Source: a bacterium (GTDB lineage Bacteria > Hydrothermota > UBA3073 > JACQXS01 > JAQTXJ01). From it: DNA of 51,548 nt. Shown here piece after piece: positions 45,865 through 51,548 of this stretch (within the stretch, counting starts at the first letter, position 1; the number at the start of each line of letters is the position of its first letter). The stretch is taken from the NCBI GenBank assembly GCA_028688815.1, contig JAQTXJ010000005.1, positions 1 through 51,548 on the forward strand, written 5' to 3'. The position numbers and the translations under genes are program-made. A model generated the notes under the pieces. It had not been told where the DNA came from and searched no databases. It saw only the letters and a program-made list of their open reading frames with translations.

Positions 45865-46412
45865 AAATAAAAACTTTATCCTTAACAAATAGAAAAGAAT
45901 GGCGGAAGTGGTTAGAAAGTAATCACAACAAAGAAAAGGAAATCTGGTTGATTCATTATAAAAAACATTCCGAAATAAAAGGAATCTCCTATAAAGACGC
46001 TCTCGAAGAAGCCATCTGTTTCGGATGGATAGACAGCAAAATGAAAGGAATTGATGACGAAAAGTTCATACTAAGATATTCACCCCGTAAGAAAAATAGC
46101 GTCTGGTCGGAGATAAATAAAAATACCGCCCTGAAAATGATAAAAGAAGGAAAAATAACCGAAGAAGGCCTTGCTAAAATTGAAGAAGCAAAACGAAATG
46201 GAAATTGGGTGTCCGCATACACTTCAAAAAGAAAACCCGACATCCCTCCCGACCTCAAAAAAGCTTTGCTGGAATGTGAAAATGCATGGGAGAAATTTAA
46301 TAAATTTTCTAATACATCCCAACTGCAATACGTCTTCTGGGTGAATACCGCAAAACTAAAGACAACAAGAGAAAAACGGATTAAAGAAGTGGTGAAAAGG
46401 GCGAGTAGTTAA
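45858..46412 (+). CDS. YdeI/OmdA-family protein
   Basis: This 184-residue protein has the YdeI-type layout: KEWRKWLESNHNKEKEIWLI, then YKDALEEAICFGWIDSKMKG and a C-terminal basic helix (RIKEVVKRA). The family is linked to bacteriocin/antimicrobial peptide protection in some species; its biochemical role is not settled. It is cytoplasmic. The start lies inside a relic of the abortive-infection gene, whose own ATG and frame precede it, and no good Shine-Dalgarno is seen. Its presence inside the island suggests it came with the defence genes. Confidence 0.82.
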   Translation: MTEIKTLSLTNRKEWRKWLESNHNKEKEIWLIHYKKHSEIKGISYKDALEEAICFGWIDSKMKGIDDEKFILRYSPRKKNSVWSEINKNTALKMIKEGKITEEGLAKIEEAKRNGNWVSAYTSKRKPDIPPDLKKALLECENAWEKFNKFSNTSQLQYVFWVNTAKLKTTREKRIKEVVKRASS

Positions 46413-46708
46413 GTAGGAAGTAGGTAGCAGGAAGCATAACAGAGAATCAGCAAATCAGAGGGCAGGATATCAGAAGAGCAGAGTACCCCGCCGAAGCGGG
46501 ATAACAAAATCTAAAATTGCATTGGCAATTAAGATTTTATAATCAGGAATAGAAAATCGGATATTAGTTATTCGTGTAATAGTTATTCGAGGCAATGGAA
46601 TCCACCAAGAGTTCTTCAACATAAATAACAGTTTGGAAAAAGATTGACTTCTTTTGAATAACAATTAAATATTGTATGGATTAGTGGAAAAAATAAGGAT
46701 AGGTTACT
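46413..46708. other. Intergenic stretch with hairpins and degenerate repeats
   Basis: There is no gene here. It begins with short imperfect repeats (AGTAGGAAGTAGGTAGCAGG, then units around ATCAG). Next comes a small hairpin CCCGCCGAAGCGGG near 46490, then a long AT hairpin at 46506-46538 (AAAATCTAAAATTGC pairing with GCAATTAAGATTTT), then a pair of AGTTATTCG units. A weak TTGACT lies at 46644, ahead of the nuclease gene. Confidence 0.55.
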
Positions 46709-47743
46709 ATGAAAAAGCAAATTGTGGCAAAAATGGATATATTTCAAGAAATCAAAGAATTAATACTACAAACAAAAAATAAAGTTGCAATAGCAATTAA
46801 CTCAGAATTATCTTTATTATATTGGCAGATAGGTAAAAAAATCTCAAACGAAATTCTAAAAGATAAACGAGCGGAATACGGACAAAAAATAATTGTTGAG
46901 TTAGCTAAAAGACTGACTCAAGAATATGGTAAAGGTTGGAGTGAAAAACAATTAAGACATTGTCTACGCATTGCGGAGACTTTTTCTGACGAAACAATTC
47001 TCTCCGCAGTGCGGAGAAAATTATCATGGACCCATATCAAAATATTAATGTACATAGATGATTCTATAAAAAGAGAATTCTATACGCAAATAGCAATAAA
47101 TGAAAAATGGTCATCAAGACAATTACAAGAAAGAATAAATTCTCAACTCTATGAACGAACTGTAATCTCTAAAAAACCGGAAAAAACAATAAAACAGGAT
47201 TTACAACTCTTAAAAACAAACAATCAAATATCGCAAGACCTTGTGTTTAGAGACCCTTATATCTTAGACTTTTTAGGCTTATCCGATACGTATTCGGAAA
47301 AAGATTTAGAATCTGCAATCCTTATTGAACTTCAAAAATTTATTATAGAATTTGGCACAGACTTTGCTTTCTTAGCAAGACAAAAAAGAATTACAATAGA
47401 TAATCGTGATTATTACATTGATTTGCTTTTTTATCATAGAAAATTAAAATGCCTTGTTGCAATAGATTTGAAGCTCGGAGAATTTGAAGCCGGATTTAAA
47501 GGACAAATGGAATTATATCTTAATTATTTAGAAAAATATGAAACAGTCCAAGGAGAGAATTCACCAATTGGATTAATTCTTTGTGCCGGTAAAAACAATG
47601 AACATATAGAATTATTACAGTTGCATAAAAATAATATTCGTGTTGCAGAATATCTGACAAAATTACCACCCAAAGAAATCCTACAGAAAAAACTACATAC
47701 TTCAATTGAGCTAGCAAAAAAGAAACTCTTGAAAAATGACTAA
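46709..47743 (+). CDS. DUF1016/YhcG-type PD-(D/E)xK nuclease
   Basis: This 344-residue protein has the N-terminal helical DUF1016 domain (VAIAINSELSLLYWQIGKKI, then YGKGWSEKQLRHCLRIAETF). The C-terminal nuclease domain has the core YIDLLFYHRKLKCLVAIDLK (D then D-x-K). YhcG proteins are Holliday-junction-resolvase-like nucleases often found beside restriction systems, and are implicated in defence or recombination. Met9 is an alternative start. Intact frame, usual length. Confidence 0.88.
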   Translation: MKKQIVAKMDIFQEIKELILQTKNKVAIAINSELSLLYWQIGKKISNEILKDKRAEYGQKIIVELAKRLTQEYGKGWSEKQLRHCLRIAETFSDETILSAVRRKLSWTHIKILMYIDDSIKREFYTQIAINEKWSSRQLQERINSQLYERTVISKKPEKTIKQDLQLLKTNNQISQDLVFRDPYILDFLGLSDTYSEKDLESAILIELQKFIIEFGTDFAFLARQKRITIDNRDYYIDLLFYHRKLKCLVAIDLKLGEFEAGFKGQMELYLNYLEKYETVQGENSPIGLILCAGKNNEHIELLQLHKNNIRVAEYLTKLPPKEILQKKLHTSIELAKKKLLKND

Positions 47744-47794
47744 AAAGGGGCAATTGGAATATAAATAAGCCATTAAAAGATTTTGGGAGGGGTG

Positions 47795-48639
47795 ATGAAT
47801 TTACAAGACAAAACTATTAAACAATTACGGTATTTGATAAATGACGGGACCGAAAATCGTTCCGGTAAGGATTTAGTTGAATTCTTTAGTCCACTCGGGT
47901 TTGATGACCATTACGGATACCGATTCCCGACACGAGATGCTTATACCGAAGGCAAGTTAAATAAAATCAACAAAACCCCGAAAATGGAAGAATGTATAAA
48001 ACAATTGTTTTCTCCTATTGAGTTTATCGGTAAAACTAATGAGTTAAACAAACATATTGTTGACTTTAACCAGTATCTGGCATTTGATGGGTATAAAATC
48101 GTCCTTGACGGGAAAACAGTTAAAATAACGAATACCGAAGAAGAAGTTATTATCCCTGTAGACAGCATTGCCGAAAGTGAATTTATAAGCAGGAAATTCA
48201 AAGATGTCCCTTTAGAAAAATTGGGATTAGACAACGCAATCACCGATATCCTGAAACAACGAATACAGGAAATAGTAAACTGCCTTCGCACAAACTCCCC
48301 TCTGGCAACAATATTCCTATGCGGAAGTACTTTAGAGGGAATATTACTTGGTATAGCTACAAAAAATCAGAAGGAGTTTACCAAATCGCTCGCAAGCCCT
48401 AAAAACCCGGTAGGCAAACCCAAGCCGATTTACGAATGGAGTTTATTATAGATGTTGCGCACTCTCTGGATTTAATTGATGAAGACGTAAAAAAATTCAG
48501 CCATACTTTGCGGGATTTCAGGAATTATATTCATCCTCACCTGCAAATGTCTTCGAGTTTTAACCCGAATGAACATACGGCAAAAATATGCTGGCAAGTG
48601 TTACAGGCGAGTATTTATCAACTTTCGAGGAAGCGTTAA
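47795..48639 (+). pseudogene. Abortive-infection HEPN gene with a frameshift
   Basis: The start ATG 47795 has a GGGAGGGG ribosome-binding site. The first frame (listed from TTG 47783) runs to 48451 and the second from about 48436 to 48639. Together they make one Abi-C-type protein: an N-terminal domain (LVEFFSPLGFDDHYGYRFPT), then LATIFLCGSTLEGILLGIAT, then a HEPN-like end with RDFRNYIHPHLQM (R-x6-H). Loss of one base near 48440 (expected WSL then FIIDVAH) explains the break. It could be a genuine mutation, a sequencing error, or phase-variable; no slippery run is obvious. A 53-bp copy of its 5' end sits at 45812. Confidence 0.78.
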
Positions 48640-48646
48640 ACACAAT

Positions 48647-48666
48647 GGGCGAACGACCGTTCGCCC
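48647..48666. repeat. REP-like palindrome
   Basis: GGGCGAACGACCGTTCGCCC: 8-bp arms around a 4-nt loop, followed by CCTACAAC. GC-rich in an AT-rich setting, it resembles the REP-type palindromes with a CCCCTACA tail seen in many genomes. Only one copy is in the window. Confidence 0.75.
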
Positions 48667-48679
48667 CTACAACGGATAT

Positions 48680-48700
48680 TGCAAAAACACCGTTTTTGCA
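48680..48700. repeat. Second palindrome beside the REP-like element
   Basis: TGCAAAAAC and GTTTTTGCA form a perfect 9-bp stem around ACC. No T run follows, so it is not a clear terminator, but it could pause transcription of the abortive-infection gene. Confidence 0.6.
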
Positions 48701-48727
48701 CTCCAAAAGTGGACAATTATCAAGGGG

Positions 48728-48810
48728 TTACTTAAGATTTTTTAAGAGAAGGTCTTTTATGGATTGAGGGTTGGCTTTGCCTTTCGTTTCCTGCATTACC
48801 TTTCCCGTGA
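48728..48810 (-). repeat. Displaced copy of the gatB 3' end
   Basis: 83 bp match the last 27 codons and stop of gatB at 49717-49799, of which 64 bp (48747-48810) are identical. The differences are confined to the last 19 bp of the coding end; four of six are synonymous and the last codon is AAG rather than GGG. It is thus a gatB allele rather than decayed DNA. It brackets the zeta kinase module together with the intact gatB end. Confidence 0.92.
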
Positions 48811-48839
48811 TTCAGTATTCGCTGTCTTCCGTCTTTTCC

Positions 48840-48867
48840 TTGACACTGTTTTATTTTGCATTATAGT
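48840..48867 (+). promoter_or_regulatory. Promoter of the zeta-type kinase gene
   Basis: TTGACA, 16 bp, TATAGT: perfect -35, five of six in the -10. The leader would be ~7 nt with no Shine-Dalgarno. Confidence 0.65.
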
Positions 48868-48880
48868 TTCACGCTAAACA

Positions 48881-49462
48881 ATGCCAACAAAAAAACGTAT
48901 ATTTATTATTGCTGGGGCTAACGGTACAGGGAAAACAACTATCAGCAAAGACTTGTTAAAAGATTTTGATTTGAAATTTCTTAATGCTGATGAAATAGCA
49001 AAATCTATTAGTTCCGATAATGTTGACCTGTCAAACATAAGACTTAAAGCAGGAAAAATATTTCTTTCGAAATTGCATAACTATATAAAACAAGGCATAT
49101 CTATTGCATTAGAAACAACTTTAGCCGGTAAATATATCGAAAACATAATACCTGAAGCCAAACAAAATGGGTATATAATTTCCATTATTTACTTTTTTGT
49201 TGATAGTCCGGAAGTCTCTATTGACAGGATACAAATTCGGGTTAAAAATGGAGGGCACTTTGTCCCGGAAAAAGAAGTTATTCGTCGATTTTATAGAAGC
49301 AAAGAAAACTTTTGGAATTTTTACCGAAAAATCGTAGACGATTGGACAGTATTCTATAATGGAGGCAAAGAACCGATTCTTACCGTTACAGGAAAAAATG
49401 AAAATTATAAAATACTCAACGAACAGTTTTTTTCTATTTTTAAAAAAGATTTTGACTCTTAA
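48881..49462 (+). CDS. Zeta-toxin-like P-loop kinase
   Basis: This 193-residue ATPase/kinase of the AAA_33/zeta group has Walker A GANGTGKTT near residues 13-21, an acidic LNADEIAKSI segment, and SIALETTLAG in the lid region. Zeta toxins phosphorylate UDP-N-acetylglucosamine, blocking cell-wall synthesis, but related kinases have other targets. A 56-residue partner follows 53 bp later with its own promoter. The pair is flanked by gatB 3'-end copies, indicating acquisition. Confidence 0.85.
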   Translation: MPTKKRIFIIAGANGTGKTTISKDLLKDFDLKFLNADEIAKSISSDNVDLSNIRLKAGKIFLSKLHNYIKQGISIALETTLAGKYIENIIPEAKQNGYIISIIYFFVDSPEVSIDRIQIRVKNGGHFVPEKEVIRRFYRSKENFWNFYRKIVDDWTVFYNGGKEPILTVTGKNENYKILNEQFFSIFKKDFDS

Positions 49463-49468
49463 AAATGT

Positions 49469-49497
49469 TTGACAAAGGAATCAAAAGTGTATAGAAT
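49469..49497 (+). promoter_or_regulatory. Promoter of the small partner gene
   Basis: TTGACA, 17 bp, TAGAAT: perfect -35, five of six in the -10. It lies between toxin and partner, so the partner can be made independently of the toxin. Confidence 0.65.
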
Positions 49498-49515
49498 AAC
49501 ACTTTACACAATTAA

Positions 49516-49686
49516 ATGAAAAAAGAGCTTTTATGTAAGATAGAAAGGATTGCTGTCCGGGCAGTAAAGAAAGCGCAACAGGAAAGTCATCGTAAGGGGT
49601 TACCAATTGTCTATACCAAAAACGGCAAAATTTGTTTTGAACTGCCTAATGGTTCTATTACAACAATTAACCCTTTTTCTGCTTAG
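49516..49686 (+). CDS. Small partner (probable antitoxin) of the zeta-type kinase
   Basis: This 56-residue protein is too short for the ORF track. It begins MKKELLCKIERIAVRAVKKA with an amphipathic basic helix and continues GLPIVYTKNGKICFELPNG, then INPFSA. The pattern of a short helix followed by VYxxNGKIxxELPNG is one I associate with small proteins encoded next to zeta-family kinases. It has a strong dedicated promoter. The antitoxin role is inferred from size, position and promoter. Confidence 0.72.
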   Translation: MKKELLCKIERIAVRAVKKAQQESHRKGLPIVYTKNGKICFELPNGSITTINPFSA

Positions 49687-49716
49687 GAAAGAAACTCCCA
49701 AAGGATTTGCAAAAAC

Positions 49717-49799
49717 TTACCCGAGGTTTTTCAACAGAAGGTCTTTTATGGATTGAGGGTTGGCTTTGCCTTTCGTTTCCTGCATTACCTTTCCCGTGA
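49717..49799 (-). repeat. gatB 3' end, in-place copy of the direct repeat
   Basis: Partner of 48728-48810 in the same orientation, about 989 bp away. Identity is complete over 64 bp (49736-49799). Confidence 0.92.
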
Positions 49800-51105
49800 A
49801 GAATGCAAATAACTGCACTTTCCCCTGCTTGTACCGCTCCACCTCCGCAGGATATTCCGCCAAAACCTTTTTCACCGCGTTCTCGATTTCGTCCCCTCCG
49901 CTTATTTGCTTTAACCCTTTCGCCTCCACAAACTTCGCCGGGGATTCCTGCTTCTCTATAAGCTCCGGCAATATGTCTTTTGCAGTTTTCCTCGTTATAA
50001 TCCCATTTTCTATAAGCGAAAGTAGTTCTGCCGTGTACGCAGGCGAGAAAGTCAACTTCTCCAGCGACGTTTGAAGCGTGTTCATTACCGCGAGTAAATC
50101 CGAAATAATGAAATTTGCCGTTTGTTTCGGCAAATTACACACCTTTACCGCGCTCTCATAATAATCCGCCATTACCTGCTCTTCACAAAGTATTTTCGCG
50201 TCCTGTTCCGGTACCCCATACTGACTTACAAACCTGCTTATTTTCGTTTCCGGCAGTTCAGGCAGAGTTGCCTTTATCTCCTCTATCCAGCTTTCCTTCA
50301 ACACAAGCGGAGGCAAATCGGGCTCGGGAAAATACCGATAATCTTCCGAACTTTCTTTCGTCCGCATCGGTTTCGTTACTTCTTCCTTTTCGTCCCATAA
50401 AAGCGTAACGTGAGTTATTTCTTCGTTATTGTCAATGGCTTTTGTCTGTCTCTCGAATTCATAGTCTATACCTTTTGAGACTGCTTTAAAAGAATTAAGG
50501 TTTTTAATTTCCGTTCTGTTGCCTCTATTGACGGATATATTCGGCTCGCACCGCATATTCCCTTTTTCCATATCTCCCGTGCATACTCCGATGTACCTTA
50601 AAATCTGTCTCAACTTCATCAGGTATTCAACGGCTTCGGCAGAAGATTCAATGTCCGGTTCGGTGACGATTTCTATTAACGGAACACCACACCTGTTAAA
50701 ATCAACAAGCGTTTCTTTGTCCGTGTGTATTGATTTGCCCGCATCTTCTTCCAGATGAACTCTTCTTATTCTTATTTTTCGGTTATTTACCATTATAAAC
50801 CCGTTTTGGGCAATCGGTTTGTCGTATTGCGTAATCTGGTATCCTTTTGGTAAATCCGGGTAGAAATAATTTTTCCTTGAAAATATTGAAGTCGTGTTAA
50901 CGGAGCAATTGAGCGCAAGAGCTGATTTTATCGCGAACTCGACGGCTCGTTTGTTTAGTACGGGCAGAGTTCCCGGCATTCCCATACATACGGGACAGAC
51001 TAAAGAATTCTGTGAAGCCTGCCAGTCAATCTTGCACCCGCAGAATAATTTCGTCTGCGTAAGAAGCTGGGCATGAACTTCCAAACCAACCGTTACTTTA
51101 TTCAT
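49717..51105 (-). CDS. gatB: Aspartyl/glutamyl-tRNA amidotransferase subunit B
   Basis: This 462-residue protein starts VTVGLEVHAQLLTQTKLFCG, followed by CPVCMGMPGTLPVLN, FYPDLPKGYQITQYDKPIAQ and the C-terminal YqeY-like tail (KGKANPQSIKDLLLKNLG). With GatA and GatC it converts Glu-tRNA-Gln (or Asp-tRNA-Asn) to the amide form. It overlaps era by 8 bp. Its last 83 bp are duplicated at 48728, to the left of the zeta module, so the 3' end looks like an integration site. Confidence 0.97.
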   Translation of the reverse strand: MNKVTVGLEVHAQLLTQTKLFCGCKIDWQASQNSLVCPVCMGMPGTLPVLNKRAVEFAIKSALALNCSVNTTSIFSRKNYFYPDLPKGYQITQYDKPIAQNGFIMVNNRKIRIRRVHLEEDAGKSIHTDKETLVDFNRCGVPLIEIVTEPDIESSAEAVEYLMKLRQILRYIGVCTGDMEKGNMRCEPNISVNRGNRTEIKNLNSFKAVSKGIDYEFERQTKAIDNNEEITHVTLLWDEKEEVTKPMRTKESSEDYRYFPEPDLPPLVLKESWIEEIKATLPELPETKISRFVSQYGVPEQDAKILCEEQVMADYYESAVKVCNLPKQTANFIISDLLAVMNTLQTSLEKLTFSPAYTAELLSLIENGIITRKTAKDILPELIEKQESPAKFVEAKGLKQISGGDEIENAVKKVLAEYPAEVERYKQGKVQLFAFFTGKVMQETKGKANPQSIKDLLLKNLG

Positions 51106-51548
51106 ATCCGAATTCTCTTAACGCGATAGGGTCTTTCCGCCATTGTTTCTTTACTTTAACCCATAACTCGAGATACACTTCGTGGTCAAGAAATTTTTCT
51201 ATAGACCTTCTTGATGCAGTCCCGAGTTTCTTTATGGCTCTCCCGTCTGCGCCAAGTATAATCATTTTTTCGGAGTCTCGTTCGACATAAATCGTAACGC
51301 TTATATAAAATTTGCCTTTTTCCCTTTCTTTGAATTCCTCGACTACGGCTGTAGCCGCATAGGGTATTTCTTCGCCGTAAAGTAAAAATATATGTTCTTT
51401 TATTATTTCGGTAACAAAAAATCTGTTGGGCCTGTCCGAGATAAAATCTTCCGGGTAATACGGCTCGCCTTCCGGCAGGTAACTTATAACCGCATCCCTT
51501 AGTTTTGCCAGCCCGTCATTGTAAAAAGCAGACAAAGGAACGATTTCC
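51098..51548 (-). CDS. era: GTPase Era, C-terminal part (cut by the window edge)
   Basis: The visible ~149 residues begin EIVPLSAFYNDGLAKL and continue YLPEGEPYYPEDFISDRPNR, then the KH-domain region ending LELWVKVKKQWRKDPIALRE. This is the end of the GTPase domain plus the RNA-binding KH domain of Era, which binds the 3' end of 16S rRNA during 30S assembly. The N-terminal G domain lies beyond the window. The ORF track's Met is a TTG inside the gene. It overlaps gatB by 8 bp. Confidence 0.95.
   Translation of the reverse strand, partial: EIVPLSAFYNDGLAKLRDAVISYLPEGEPYYPEDFISDRPNRFFVTEIIKEHIFLLYGEEIPYAATAVVEEFKEREKGKFYISVTIYVERDSEKMIILGADGRAIKKLGTASRRSIEKFLDHEVYLELWVKVKKQWRKDPIALREFGYE

Noticed and set aside
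50115-50408. Overlapping + strand ORFs inside gatB
   Set aside because: Shadows of the gatB frame; no start signals and no recognisable family.
1-51548. CRISPR arrays, tRNA genes, insertion sequences, integrases
   Set aside because: No regularly spaced direct repeats, tRNA-like T-loop motifs, transposase or recombinase motifs were found on either strand.

Overview
The window is AT-rich DNA from a diderm, probably fermentative and uncultured bacterium. The evidence is outer-membrane type proteins (a TonB-dependent receptor and a beta-barrel candidate), several surface proteins with FlgD-like/T9SS-type C-terminal tails, signal peptidase II, RfbH-type sugar chemistry and butyrate kinase. These traits fit WOR-3/Stahlbacteria-like, Cloacimonadota-like or other FCB-type lineages; I cannot place it more precisely from sequence alone. 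TGA, TAA and TAG all serve as stops, so the code looks standard.

Layout. (1) 1-10371: a surface-polysaccharide locus, all on +. It holds a GDP-mannose-hydrolase-like Nudix protein, four radical SAM proteins (two of them tandem paralogues, one fused to a Rossmann-like domain), a cyclase-family hydrolase, two family-2 glycosyltransferases, an SDR epimerase and RfbH. (2) 10456-14676: a secreted protein gene broken by one in-frame TGA, a large surface protein, a MoxR ATPase and the RNase P RNA gene (minus strand). (3) 14728-20420: a large TPR/GGDEF-like/ATPase protein, divergent from a compact operon of ECF sigma factor, anti-sigma factor, two Spy/CpxP-like periplasmic proteins and a glycine/cysteine-rich DUF5320-like protein. 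The operon ends in a clear terminator and looks like a self-contained envelope or metal stress regulon. (4) 20631-29593: a glycosyltransferase, larE with a TonB receptor, and the ileS-dksA-lspA operon with overlapping genes. (5) 29838-38440: a second ECF sigma/anti-sigma pair followed by a six-repeat Ig-like surface protein, an outer-membrane candidate, butyrate kinase, an FG-GAP-repeat surface protein and ribD.

(6) 38496-49799 is a defence island. Its left edge joins the last ~40 codons of pyrB to a headless dinD. Then come hsdM, a HepT-type HEPN gene, a fusion of a MntA-type nucleotidyltransferase with HsdS, hsdR, ydeI, a DUF1016/YhcG nuclease, a frameshifted abortive-infection HEPN gene, REP-like palindromes, and a zeta-type kinase with a 56-aa partner. 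The zeta pair is bracketed by two 83-bp copies of the gatB 3' end. gatB and the C-terminal part of era (cut by the window edge) close the window.

The most interesting object is the type I restriction operon in which the putative HepT toxin keeps its RX4HXY motif, while its cognate-type antitoxin (GSX10DXD) is fused to the DNA-specificity subunit. This would physically couple toxin neutralisation to the restriction complex. Second is the dense radical SAM content of the polysaccharide locus. Third is the gatB-tail duplication around the zeta module. No integrase, transposase, tRNA gene or CRISPR array was seen.
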